From the NCBI GenBank assembly GCA_036924285.1, contig JAYKYS010000017.1:2151501-2215500 (forward strand): a DNA stretch of 64,000 bases, given 5' to 3'. Under the pieces are notes generated by a model that was given only the letters and a program-made list of their open reading frames with translations, was not told the DNA's origin and made no database searches. Position numbers and translations under genes: made by a program. Positions 44,802 to 54,532 of the stretch are shown piece by piece (position 1 is the stretch's first letter; each line of letters begins with the position of its first letter). The DNA is from Asterella californica (Eukaryota; Streptophyta; Marchantiopsida; Marchantiales; Aytoniaceae).

Positions 44802-47800
44802 ATGATGTGGAACATTCATGAGCTTACTAAGTCAAAGTACACAAGCGCTTTACCAATTTGGAACAAGGCTGATATCATCAACTTGGTGGAGACATGGGAA
44901 CATGAAGGAAACAATGTACATGAGTTGGATGGTTTTATTTTGATCGGCTCTACTTGGAACAAGCGCAAGCAACATAAAGGACGTGGTTTTGGAGGTATTG
45001 CAACTTACGTCAGATCTTATTTGCATCAGCTTGTTGAAGTGGTTCTTCAGGATGTGGGTGGACAATATCATTGGATTCGAGTTGATGGAGAAAGTAGATC
45101 TGCATGTTATATCGCAATCTGCTATTTTGCACCTTTGAACATGTCTATCTATCAGACTAGAGCATGTAGCACGAGCCAACCTTTCCATCATCTTTCTATT
45201 GATGTTTTGAGATATCAAGAGAAGGGCAAGGTCTTTGTGGTGTGAGATTTCAATGCTAGAGTTCACACTTGTCAATTCACACAATTCTATGCTCTTGACC
45301 GCTCCCCTATTCTTGAAGAAGATGATGATCTTATATGATCCCGTGCCTCCTTAGATACACCCACCAATGACATGAAAGAACACTTCTTGACTTTTGGAGC
45401 AATCTGTAGTTTGGAAATTTTGAACAGCACATCCCGTTTTCCTAGCTCTAACATGAAAACATACGTCTCTACCTCTAGATCAAGCATAGTAGACTACCTC
45501 CTCTCCTCATCTCTTGATAGTTCACTCATTTCAGCATTTGAAGTTTTGGATCTACAACCTGAATCTGATCACACTCCTCTACTGTTCTCACTATCCTTGT
45601 CTAGCTCATTTGCATCTTACAAGTTGAAAAGTTTTGATGGGAGCAACACTACCTCTAGACTTCGTCTTGATCACCGGAAAAGACATCTTTATCAAACTGC
45701 TCTAGAGAATTTGATATATATTACACAGTGGAGCCACAATCTTGACCAACGAGATACACTACTGACGGATGTCTTGAAGAAAATTACAACTCGGTTTTTC
45801 TCTCAACACTCAAGCAGAAAGCTCAAAGGTAACCCTTGCAATGGTTGGTTTGATGAAAAGTGCAAACTTGCTCGGTTAAACGCTCTAGACAAGGCTTGTG
45901 ATTTGGAAGCAACAACCTTGTACAAGCAGTTGATCAAACGTAAGAAGAGAGCTTTCTTGAGAAAGAAAGGCTTGGAACTTGCTTTTGATTTTCAGAAGAA
46001 TCCCAAAGCTTTTTGGAGACGTTTAGCATCTCGTCCAAGTTCACCAAGTCTTGATCCTTCAGCTTTGATGTCCTACGTTGAGCAACTTTACTTCTCTCCA
46101 CATGCACCATGTATGTCACAAAGTGAAGGACTACCGCAGACCTTTTCAATAGATGAAGTACGACATCAGCTCAGTAGGCTTGCAAGTGGAAAATCTGAGG
46201 ATCTAGAAGGACTTTCTACGGAGCTACTACAATGGGGAGGTGATTCTCTCATTCCTATACTTACCAAGCTTCTGAATGATGCTGCTGTACATGGTTTCCC
46301 TAAGAGTTGGTTTATGCGCAAAGTGATTCTCATCCACAAGTCGGGCAAGAAGGATGATGTTACCAACTATAGAACTATCATGGTGGGCAACATCTTTGTC
46401 AAGTTGTATGGGAGCTTGCTAGAGAGAAAACTCAGTGTTTGGGCAGAAGGATCCAATGTGAGAGCTCGTTCACAAGCAGGTTTTCGTCCTACCTTTAGCA
46501 CCATTGATCATATCCTTTGTCTTCGTGTTGCTTGGGAGAAGTCAAAAGGAAATGGTAAATCTCTCTATGCTGCTTTTATTGACTACACAAAAGCTTTTGA
46601 TAGAGTGCCTAGGAAGCTCTTATGGGACAGACTTGTTGCCACTGATGTTCCTAAAGACATGATGGCAGCGGTTTCTAAACCCTATGAACGAGTTTATGTG
46701 AAGCTTACCTCGACACAATCAAAAGAGATCTTTAGCACTATTGGAGTCATTCAAGGTTGTCCTCTCTCCCCTACTCTATTTGGTATCTTCATTGATGACA
46801 TGGAGAGATGTCTTGCTGAATTTGGAGGAGAAGATGTGAAGTTGGGAATCTATATCATTCAAGCATTGATTTATGCTGATGATATCATTCTTCTATCATG
46901 TGATCCTTTGAGTTTACAACGACATTTGGATGCTCTTGAGGTCTTTGCAACAACATGCAGATGGAAGTGAACCTTTCGAAGTCCAAGGTGATGGTGGTGG
47001 GTTCAAAAGTCCGCCATTCTTTTCTCTACAAGGGCCAAGTTTTACAACAAGTGGAGAGTTACAAGTACTTGGGCATTGACTTCTCTCCTAACTACAGTTG
47101 GCTTTGTGCATTCATAAGAGAGTTGAAGCTGGTTACAAAGCTTTGTATTCTCTTTTGAATCGTTGTCGACGTGCTCATCTCTTAGCATGGGATTTGAGAA
47201 AGTTTCTCTTCAGGAGTTTGGTTTTGTCTGTGATACTTTATGGTGTTCAAGTGTGGGGGCTTGGTGCAAGGAAAGGAGCTTGGGAACGTATTGAGAAGGT
47301 TCAAAAAGTGTTCTTACAAGTGGAGCTTGGTGTAAGATGCCAAACACCATATGCTATGCTCCTTGCTGAATCTGGTTGCTTATCCGTGGAAGCAGAAGCT
47401 CTTTACTTGACTATCATTTATGTCTCAAGAGTGAGATCTCTTGGAGAGACGAGATTACCTTGTCAAGCTCTAAGAGCTCATTCTCATTTGGTTGGTATGT
47501 TGATGTGGTGGCTTGGTGTGGAAAATTTTTGAGCGTGATTTTGACCTTCCACCTATTGCTCTTCGGGAGTTGATTCAGAAAAAGTTTTTACATGCTATAT
47601 GGTCTCAACCCAAGACCAATATGACTTACTATCAGCAGCATGTCAATCCCATGTTGGTGTATTGTGAACAAGAGTACCTCCGAGCACCTATTTCAATCTC
47701 TCTTCGACATATCATCGCTCAGCACCGCACTAGCTCTCATAGACTTGGCATTGAGGAAAGACGTTGGTTAAACATTGTTGACTTTGTGATTTAGATCAGA

Positions 47801-47860
47801 TAGAGGATGAGGATCATGTATTCATTGTATGTCCCTTGTTTGATGAGATTAGATGTAGAC
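44802..47860 (+). pseudogene. LINE ORF2: APE endonuclease - reverse transcriptase - C-terminal Cys/His region
   Basis: It starts four bases after ORF1. Endonuclease: WNIHEL, DIINLVETW, GFGGIATYVR and DFNAR, whose preceding glycine codon reads TGA (45,243-45,245). A second TGA lies near 45,337. The frame is then open to 46,970 and contains the reverse transcriptase: RKVILIHKSGKKDDVTNYRT, ARSQAGFRP, DYTKAFDRVP, GVIQGCPLSPTLFGIFIDD and the active site YADD (46,872-46,883). A frameshift at about 46,960 moves into NLSKSKVMVVGSK, a second shift near 47,100 leads to VILYGVQVWGLGA, and a third near 47,510 to the C-terminal part. That part ends in a zinc-binding-like LCDLDQIEDEDH...C. Target-primed reverse transcription is known for the family. 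Two stops and three shifts make this copy inactive. Confidence 0.88.
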
Positions 47861-48060
47861 ATAAGATAGTTGCTAGTGATTTCTATACACTTTTACAAAT
47901 GTCAGCTCTCTCATTAGGACTTTATATTAGAAATATAGTTTCTTGTCGTACCAATGCTTTTTTGCATTGATACGATCTCCTAGGGTTTCCTAGGCTCACA
48001 TGTTGACTTTGTATTGTCTTTTTTTTTGTCTTTTGACTCTTTGGGTCTTCCGGGCTTGAT

Positions 48061-48074
48061 ATTCATTCATTCAT
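48061..48074 (+). repeat. ATTC triplet at the LINE 3' end
   Basis: Three ATTC units follow a T-rich 3' region. Short tandem tails in place of poly(A) are known in several LINE clades. The assignment to this LINE is by position only. Confidence 0.4.
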
Positions 48075-48085
48075 GTGCTAACCAT

Positions 48086-48672
48086 GTAGGGAAGAGAGAG
48101 AGAGCAAGGAGGAGTTGAGAGTCAGTGAGATATGATGTTAAGTACCATGAGTGCTATGGAGCCAACATTCTGATCAGTCAAAAAGTGTAGCAGGTGTAGA
48201 GGTAGATTATCAAGAAGAACTGCATGTATATGAAAGGACTGTCATACACTCAGAACCTTGATCTATCTATCCATTTAGTAGGAAGAGTGAACCATCAGTC
48301 ATCATACACGAAAGGAGGAGTCTACTACCTCATTTGATGTACACAAAGAGGTAGCCTAGGAGAGATGAGTAACAGTGAAGAGTTCTTGGGAAGTGAAAAC
48401 TGCAGTACGTGTCTTCATAAGTCACACTTGGAACTAGTGGTAAGGGACGTACGTCCTACAGAGATCCATTTTTGTATCCAGCATGGAGTTGATGGCATAT
48501 TTTTCTGAGTGAGGAAGGTGCTTATGACACCAATTGAGTTCAGGTATATACATTATATATTGATGCATATAGTAAGAGTGGAGGTCAATGCTAAGAGGTC
48601 AACATCTATTTTTTGTTGAGAGAGTTTTGGGTCAATTTTCAACGTGAGATCAGGTTACTAAGTTGTCGTGTC
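48086..48672. other. Unassigned stretch between the LINE and the DNMT-gypsy element
   Basis: No ORF or known repeat. The last bases (GTCGTGTCA) resemble the LTR end GACGTGACA and precede repeat A. Confidence 0.4.
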
Positions 48673-48775
48673 AATACACATCGTTACACAACATACATCG
48701 CTGTCAGAGATACACCACACCACACATACACATAACACATGGATGATGTCATACACATACACAAGTTTACCACAA
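48673..48775. repeat. Repeat A: GT/CA-rich direct repeat outside the 3' LTR
   Basis: About 90 bp (ATACACATCGTTACACAACA ... ACACAAGTTTACCACAA) recur at about 49,081-49,172 on the inner side of the same LTR, with few differences. No copy of A lies beside the other LTR at 57.2 kb. Confidence 0.85.
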
Positions 48776-49068
48776 TGATAAATGGTATGTACTCACTCCA
48801 TCATGCCAACAGGCACTAAACAATCACTAAAGTCGAGCCAAATCCACTCTGTGCTCGTAGAGACTCCAGATTGCACTCACAAAGACTATCCACCATAGCT
48901 AGGAGCTTGAAGGCTCAACTTGAAGAACTAAGACCTCCAAGCCTTACCTGCGAAGTATATCCCTAGTGAGTTCTCTCACCAACTCGCCCTAACGGCACTA
49001 ACGGCCTTATTGAGATTCGTCACTCCGCACTCGGTCAACCTAGCCGAGGTGCCCAAACTGACGTGACA
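48776..49068 (-). repeat. DNMT-gypsy 3' LTR (293 bp)
   Basis: It has TG...CA ends and differs from the partner LTR at 18 positions with no length change. Seventeen of the differences are transitions. It is flanked on both sides by repeat A. Confidence 0.88.
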
Positions 49069-49080
49069 GCTGTCATGCGT

Positions 49081-49172
49081 ATACACATAGCTACACAACA
49101 TACATTGCTGTCAGAGATACACCACACATACACATAACACATGGACGATGTCATACACATACACAAGTGTAT
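49081..49172. repeat. Repeat A', inner copy next to the 3' LTR
   Basis: It is a GT-rich strand just inside the 3' LTR on the coding (minus) strand, where the polypurine tract would be expected, and is nearly identical to repeat A at 48,673-48,775. Confidence 0.8.
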
Positions 49173-49349
49173 CACAATCGCCCTTCTAACGGCGGTTAGG
49201 TCCCTCTAACTCTAGATAGCTCCATATCCCAACTACGTGATATACACCTTCATGGGTGTAAATCAGGAGACCGAGTGCTACATCGTCCTATCGTTAATCG
49301 TCTGTCTGCAATCCATACCACACAAAGATCTAATCGGCTATCCTTGCTA

Positions 49350-49630
49350 TATACATCGAGGACAAACCTACCGTCCAGTAGGAACAACACTGAGAGGTGG
49401 AGTCAAACATGACATGTGCCAACTTCTAGAACAACCATCACACACCAACATACGGGCTGCTCCACCAGCAGCCCACATAACATACATCTCAAGCTCGTCC
49501 GTACAACTGCTAAGTTTGGGTCAACTGTACCATCGATGTTGAGAAGATGACATGGCATGCAATTACGCACATGGTCCTTCCAAACAACACCATCACGACC
49601 CTCTAACATGAGTACTCCAAAAGGTAACAC
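49350..49630 (-). pseudogene. Integrase tail and PHD finger of the main DNMT-gypsy copy, broken
   Basis: On the minus strand it reads GVLMLEGRDGVVWKDHVRNC, then LRCMLC, where one base is missing relative to copy 3 (TGTGGGCTGC against TGTGGGTCTGC). The shifted frame continues as MLVCDGCSRSWHMSC and TPPLSVVPTGR. The following tryptophan is TAG, then VCPRC. All eight zinc ligands are still recognisable if the shift is ignored. Its place directly after the integrase is the same as in copy 3. Confidence 0.8.
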
Positions 49631-49765
49631 CTAACGCACTCGTAAAATAGTGCGTCATGCGGTCACGTCCAACGTCGTCGGTGCAGTCTGTTGTAGATAG
49701 ATATAATCATCAGGATGAAACCTGCGAATTGATGACCGATAACCTCCTCCTCGAATAGTCACATA

Positions 49766-50575
49766 TCACAACGTGTCTTTATGCTGAGCAATCGCTAGAT
49801 TCTCAAAAGCCATAAGCATAACTCTCCAAAATGTCTCTACTCGTTGAGAACATGCGTTCACCCACATATCCGGGTCATCAAGGTTCAGCACCTCAGCAGA
49901 ATCACGACGAATGACCGAAAGTAGATCTGAATCTCGACCAGACAATAGAAAATACGATGAGAAAGAAGCCAAAGACGCTTGTCGGCTAAAACGGTAGCCC
50001 ATAGCCAACCATGATAACTGTACATCCCAGTCTCCCAAGTGACCTTTCTGCACGCCATACTCGCGCAATCCTCTCTTCACCGTTTGAACTACCCTCTCCG
50101 TCAAACCATCCGCCTCAGGATGATCTCGAGATGTAGTCCGATGATCAATCAGTGCCTGATCACACAAGATCTGAAACTCACCAAGGAACTCTGTACCTTG
50201 GTATGTCAGCACTTCAACTGGTGCTCCAAAACGACTCAGCACTCGACCTAAGAGCGCATACGTCGTCCTTTCACTCGCCTTGTCCGGTAATACCACCAAC
50301 TCAATCCACTTGGAGAAGTGCTCCACCATCACCAACACATGCCGATAGTGACGTACGGTCAACGGTAAAGGTCCCGCAAAATCCAAATTCCAACGGTAAC
50401 CCAACCCCATAATCGGTAAGGGGTGTAACTGTGGAGTAGGAGCATTAAATGATGCTCGTACTCGATCACAAACCACACATCGTGCGACAAATTGCTGCAC
50501 CTCGACGTGCATACCACGCCACCAATACTGTCCTTGGAGTAAGCTATGCGTACGCTTCACTCCAAAATGTCCCAA
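49766..50575 (-). pseudogene. Integrase of the main DNMT-gypsy copy (zinc-binding domain and catalytic core)
   Basis: A 270-codon open stretch. The HHCC domain starts in HEELGHFGVKRTH (just upstream, across a stop) and ends in ARCVVCDRV. The core follows: LDFAGPLPLT (first Asp), LTYQGTEFLG where the second catalytic Asp is Tyr (codon 50,201-50,203; copy 3 keeps LTDQG), and DHPEADGLTERVVQ (Glu). The core ends in FSRQASLASFSSYFLL. The integrase inserts element cDNA into host DNA. The D-to-Y change alone should abolish catalysis. The open frame is longer than in any other part of this element. Confidence 0.88.
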
Positions 50576-50677
50576 CTCCTCATGGACATGTCGTACTAAT
50601 TGTGCCCTCTAAGATGGATATGGCACTATCCGTACTCTCTCATCATCCCAGACTCAAAGTACATGTCATCCTTCTCG

Positions 50678-50932
50678 TCAAAATCTCTTCGCTCGTTGAA
50701 AGACACGATCTTGCTCCTTGGCACTTACTGTGCCTACCACCACGCTAGTACGTAGATACTCCATTACAGTCACATTGTCATGGATATCTCGCTGGTCTGA
50801 TACATCATCTCCACTCTCAAGATCTGGAGACTCATCATCTACTCTCTGACCAGAGAAAGATACGACTTGACCCTCCATACTAGAGTTCATGGCCAACACA
50901 CAAAGCAAGACAGATGCATGCCACCCTAGCAC
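50678..50932 (-). pseudogene. RNase H-integrase spacer of the main DNMT-gypsy copy
   Basis: An acidic linker (DDESPDLESGDDVSDQRDI, then SAKEQDRVFQRAKRF) links RNase H to the integrase. The corresponding sequence begins copy 3 at 18.7-19.0 kb. No domain is recognised in it. Confidence 0.6.
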
Positions 50933-50951
50933 TATCTCCTCATCAACCTCA

Positions 50952-52330
50952 TCATGCCATCGAGCCCGTGCATGAGTTACGACTCAACCCATCAGCATCT
51001 AGGTTTGCAACTCCAGATCTATGTACTACTTGGAAGTCATACTCATGTAAGATAAGAGCCCATCGTGCAAGTTTCTCTGTAAGCTTGTCGGACTCCATCA
51101 ACCACTTGAGCGGCTGGTGATCAATGATGAGAGTAAAAGTTCCGAAACACATAACATCGGAAGTGTGCAACAACCTACACTGCAGCTAAACACTCCCCCT
51201 CCTACGAACTGTACCTCGCCTCCACCAAATTGTTGGAACGACTGACCTGACAAACTCCTTTTTCTCGTCATCATGTTGAGTCAACACTGCTCCAAGTCCC
51301 GACATACTCCAATCAGTGTGCAGTTGGAAAGGACGTCCATTAACGGATCTTCTCAAGATGGGAGCAGATGTCAACCTATCCTTGAGCTCTACAAAAGCTC
51401 GCTCCTGCTTATCTCTCCACTGCCACTTCTGGTCCACCTTCATCAGCTTGGTCAATGGCTTCACAATTGCACTAAATCCTTTCACGTACCGTCGATAGAA
51501 GTTCGTCAAACCAACAAATACCTGTACTCGACTCATATCTGTGAGGCGTGGCTTACGTGCAATAGCTTCAACCTTCGTCTGTTGAACACCCAACCCACCT
51601 GGGTAGATGATGTGACCCAGATACTCTACCAACTCCTGGAAGAACTTACACTTCCCAGGGTGTAACTTCAACCCATGAGCTCTTAACCGCAAGTGTCTCT
51701 CGTGCTCCTCCACAGTAGCACTATAGACTAAGATGTCGTCAATATAACATCTGACAAAATCCAATCCTGCTAGGATCCTGTCCATCATCCTCTAGAACTC
51801 AACAGGGGCGTTCTTCAACCCAAATGGTAAGAATCGCCACTGATACAAACAATCCTTGCCGTGAGAGTCAATTCTCCAGAATGCTGTCTTGGACTTATCT
51901 TCTTCTCTCACTGGCAACTGATGAGACCTTGCTCAAAGATCCAAAGTACTGAAGACTTTCACATGCCCCACTGCATCAAAGATCTCCTCAAGTGTCAGCA
52001 TGACATACTTAGCGGACTTCGTTTGTCGATTGATAGATAGTAGTCTCCACACATCCGTCTATCCGTGTAGTTGCCATACATATCTTTCTTTGCTGGCATA
52101 ATTGTGGCAGACGCATACTCTCCATGCGACATCTCCACCAACCCAGTCTCCAACAAGTCTTGAGTCCTACTCTAGATCAAGGCTCTCTTCATGTCACTGT
52201 ATCTATAAGGACGTCGAAAGATTGACATGTCATTAGCCAAGTCGATCCGTTTACCTGGTCCCTTCAAGGTACCCAAATCCTTCATACTAAAGGCAAAACA
52301 ATTCTTGTAGTTCTTCAGGAATCTCTGAAC
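50952..52330 (-). pseudogene. Reverse transcriptase - RNase H of the main DNMT-gypsy copy
   Basis: The minus strand reads GPGKRIDLANDMSIFRRPYR, SRTQDLLETGLVEMS and KVFSTLDL (then a stop where Trp or Arg is expected). Next come QWRFLPFGLKNAPVEF (stop, expected Gln), RMMDRILAGLDFVRCYIDDILVYS with the YIDD active site at 51,735-51,746, LHPGKCKFF and VGLTNFYRRYVKGFS. RNase H starts FQLHTDWSMSGLGAVL and continues, after a shift near 51,190, with GTFTLIIDHQPLKWLM, ILHEYDFQVVHRSG and NLDADGLSR. RT and RNase H are one frame away from the methyltransferase and integrase, so small indels separate them now. The enzyme copies element RNA into DNA in cytoplasmic particles. Confidence 0.9.
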
Positions 52331-52339
52331 TCTTCATCT

Positions 52340-52675
52340 CTCCTCTCCTATAAGCTTGGATCCAATCTCCGGCTCCCAAGTATCCTCTGTCACCATGCTA
52401 GAGACAGAAGACGAAGTCATTGACTGTTATCTTGCAGCTTCTAGAGCAGTTTCCTTTTGCTCACCACCAACAACCTCCACCACTACTGTGCGAAAAACTT
52501 CTGCAGTTCTAGCTGCAAGCTCCACACTCTCTCCTACGACATCCCATGATGTCCAAGGATGACGAACTCCACACGCCTCGCCCCTAGCCTTTGCTTCCAC
52601 CGACCTGGTAGGCAAAGAGCTCAGGAGTGTCCGAGCAGTAACACCCGTCGATCGCATCCGACGTTGCTCAGTCAA
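52340..52675 (-). pseudogene. Linker between methyltransferase and reverse transcriptase
   Basis: It is in frame with the methyltransferase (separated from it by a TAG near 52,690) and open for about 80 codons. The linker is Ala/Glu/Val-rich and I recognise no domain. It is followed by MVTEDTWEPEIGSKLI and the start of the RT. Confidence 0.5.
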
Positions 52676-52690
52676 TCCAAGACTAACAAA

Positions 52691-53548
52691 TTATGTCAAG
52701 CAATTCAAGTCCATTGCTTGACTCAATACTTGACGACGTGAAGCCTCTGACACTGAAGCTACTGCCGTCGTACTCGTAGAGAAACCACACGCAAGAAAGC
52801 TCACCAAAGTGAGTAACGCTACCATGGACCGTCCCACTAAGTTCACCACTGCCATGGGTGATCTATCGACGACTCTCACTACTTGAGAATGTCGTCTTGC
52901 ATTGAAGATGCTATCAACCGTGAGGTGCGCTGGTCGTCTCACTCCATCGTGTGCGTGCTTAAGCACCTCTCTCGGTAACAAGTTCGTCCACCACAACTGT
53001 GGACGATGTGCACGAGATCCTACTCTCGCTGCATCCACCAACACTGCTGGTCCAACCCAAGACCTCACTTGGTGCACAATCGTCATCATCTGTGTACGAG
53101 CATCACCTAACAAAGGAACGTTCTCCAAGATGTATGCTGGAGAATCCACTTGATGCATCTGGAGATGTGGTAAGATCCGTAACATCTCCCAGAACATCCT
53201 AGATTGCGGATCATGTAAATCCTGACCTCTCCCATCACACATGTGATCTTGACATGGCCATCCGGCTATCACCAAGTGAATGATGCCAACAAACGTAAGA
53301 TCTTGAGCCCCTAGCAGTGAAATATTTGACAGTAATGCTTGTTGGTATCCTCTAATAGTTGATATGGGCAACAACTCAGGATATCTCTGCACCAAATGTG
53401 CCACATGTCGCAATGAGATGCGTCTCGTAATCTCATCTCTCTCCACATACAAGTATCGCTGTACTTGTATGCCTGCTTGCAATACCGCAGCCAAACCTGT
53501 GCTGATCCCTCCAAACAGCTCTAGCACACATACACCCTCTTCTAGATA
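52691..53548 (-). CDS. Retrotransposon-borne cytosine-5 DNA methyltransferase (DNMT3-like)
   Basis: An uninterrupted ORF of about 285 codons runs between a TAG (53,549-53,551; CAA in copy 2) and the stop at 52,691. Motifs come in canonical order: I, VLELFGGISTGLAAVL; II, RYLYVERDE; IV, VIAGWPCQD with the catalytic Cys at 53,252-53,254; GRGQDLHDPQSRMFWEMLRI; VI, YILENV (53,117-53,125); VIII, VDAARVGSRAHRPQLWW; and a motif X-like NLVGRSMVALLTLV. The pattern is closest to DNMT3-type enzymes (motif I with GI.TG, motif VIII with AHR...W.NLP) and is not permuted as in plant DRMs. Two oddities: the second Arg of the usual motif VIII RxR is Gln, and only about 45 residues separate VIII from X, so the target-recognition region is very short. 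It lies between protease and RT in the frame of gag, protease and integrase. Expected reaction: S-adenosylmethionine-dependent methylation of cytosine. The remaining ~60 codons to the stop are low-complexity. Confidence 0.88.
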   Translation of the reverse strand, partial: YLEEGVCVLELFGGISTGLAAVLQAGIQVQRYLYVERDEITRRISLRHVAHLVQRYPELLPISTIRGYQQALLSNISLLGAQDLTFVGIIHLVIAGWPCQDHMCDGRGQDLHDPQSRMFWEMLRILPHLQMHQVDSPAYILENVPLLGDARTQMMTIVHQVRSWVGPAVLVDAARVGSRAHRPQLWWTNLLPREVLKHAHDGVRRPAHLTVDSIFNARRHSQVVRVVDRSPMAVVNLVGRSMVALLTLVSFLACGFSTSTTAVASVSEASRRQVLSQAMDLNCLT

Positions 53549-53655
53549 CTACCACACAATGGGAGTCGTATCCAACGGTGATAAGGTCACAGGCCAGTAG
53601 CAGGAACAATCATTTGTTCCTCTACTGGTCGTACAAAGGCTTCACTCCAAGCCTG

Positions 53656-54481
53656 CTACACCAACCGATCAGCATACTGCTGCAACTCTCCACTCGAACT
53701 CCAGAATGGCACATCCAAGGAAGATGGTACTAACGTAGACATGCTATGCATGTCCTCCACCTCCTCAAAGACCGGAGTATCCTCCGCATGGACGTTGCCC
53801 TCTAACAACTCATCCGGCCAAGTGATGACCGAACTGAACCCTGCAACGGATGCCATCGTCCCTGGTTTAGGCTCCGTTGTCCCAACTCTAGCACTGAACC
53901 GCACTGGTAAGCGGCTCATTCGTCCCTCACTAGACTGCCAACTTGGTCTGTAAGATGTTGTCTCTGCCCAATAGTCGATCACGAACTCCATAAGGTATAA
54001 CACAGCACCTCCAACCAATACATCATAAGACTCCGCGGTCGTAACGATGGCCTTTGCTCTCACCATGGAGCCATCCGTGGAATGATCTGGTCGAACTCTC
54101 ACTGTCAACATCTCCCGTGTCATGTGTAGAGTTGTACCCTCCTGATCTCCCTAGAGATGTCTGTAGCTGGAATGGACATCTTTCCACCTCGGACTTCTTC
54201 AAACCCAGACTAATACACGCCGCCTTCCTCAACATCAACGGTTGGGCTCCAGAGTCTAACAACACTTTCTGCGGTCGATACACCTTCTCCGAAGGTGCCA
54301 CCAAACAAAAGATATCACTTCTGTTGTCCAACAACACCACACCTGGTGTCAATCCAGCACGGTCAATCGCCGGCCTAGCTGGTAACTTGTCTAACCTGGT
54401 AGTCGCCGCTTGCCAAGTACCACTGGTAGCTGTCCTGATCCTCGACTCCATGGACACATCTATCGTCTCTCGCTGAACCAC
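53656..54481 (-). pseudogene. Aspartic protease and downstream linker of the main DNMT-gypsy copy
   Basis: The protease is recognised by KVLLDSGAQPLMLRK (DSGA codons at 54,245-54,256) in frame with gag. After a length difference near 54,130-54,150 relative to copy 2, the sequence continues in another frame as MTREMLTVRVRPDH and SYDVLVGGAVLYLMEFVIDYW. A linker rich in Ser, Glu and Asp then leads to the methyltransferase (LQQYADRLV, stop). The protease would cut the polyprotein, including the methyltransferase, into separate proteins, which is inferred from position. Confidence 0.8.
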
Positions 54482-54532
54482 CTCAATACTAGAGGTAACA
54501 ACATCCTCGCTCTCACTGAGCGTGGCCGCCAG

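Larger units (their letters stand above)
43860..48085 (+). mobile_element. L1-like LINE (ORF1 + ORF2), nearly full length, inactive
   Basis: It has two ORFs in order, ORF1 (44,123-44,797) and ORF2 (44,802 to about 47,860). A T-rich 3' untranslated region follows, ending near an ATTC triplet run at 48,061-48,074 rather than a poly(A). The 5' end is not defined by a repeat; 43,860 is a guess. No target-site duplication was identified. It lies inside the kinase intron in the gene's own orientation. Confidence 0.8.

Noticed and set aside
44850..45284. Minus-strand 144-codon frame opposite the LINE endonuclease.
   Set aside because: It is antisense to a clearly recognisable endonuclease domain and has no domain of its own.
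52691..53548. Methyltransferase ORF as a host DNMT gene.
   Set aside because: It is flanked by protease and RT in the same element, shares the frame of the polyprotein, and has a second copy in the same element context at 3.8-4.7 kb.
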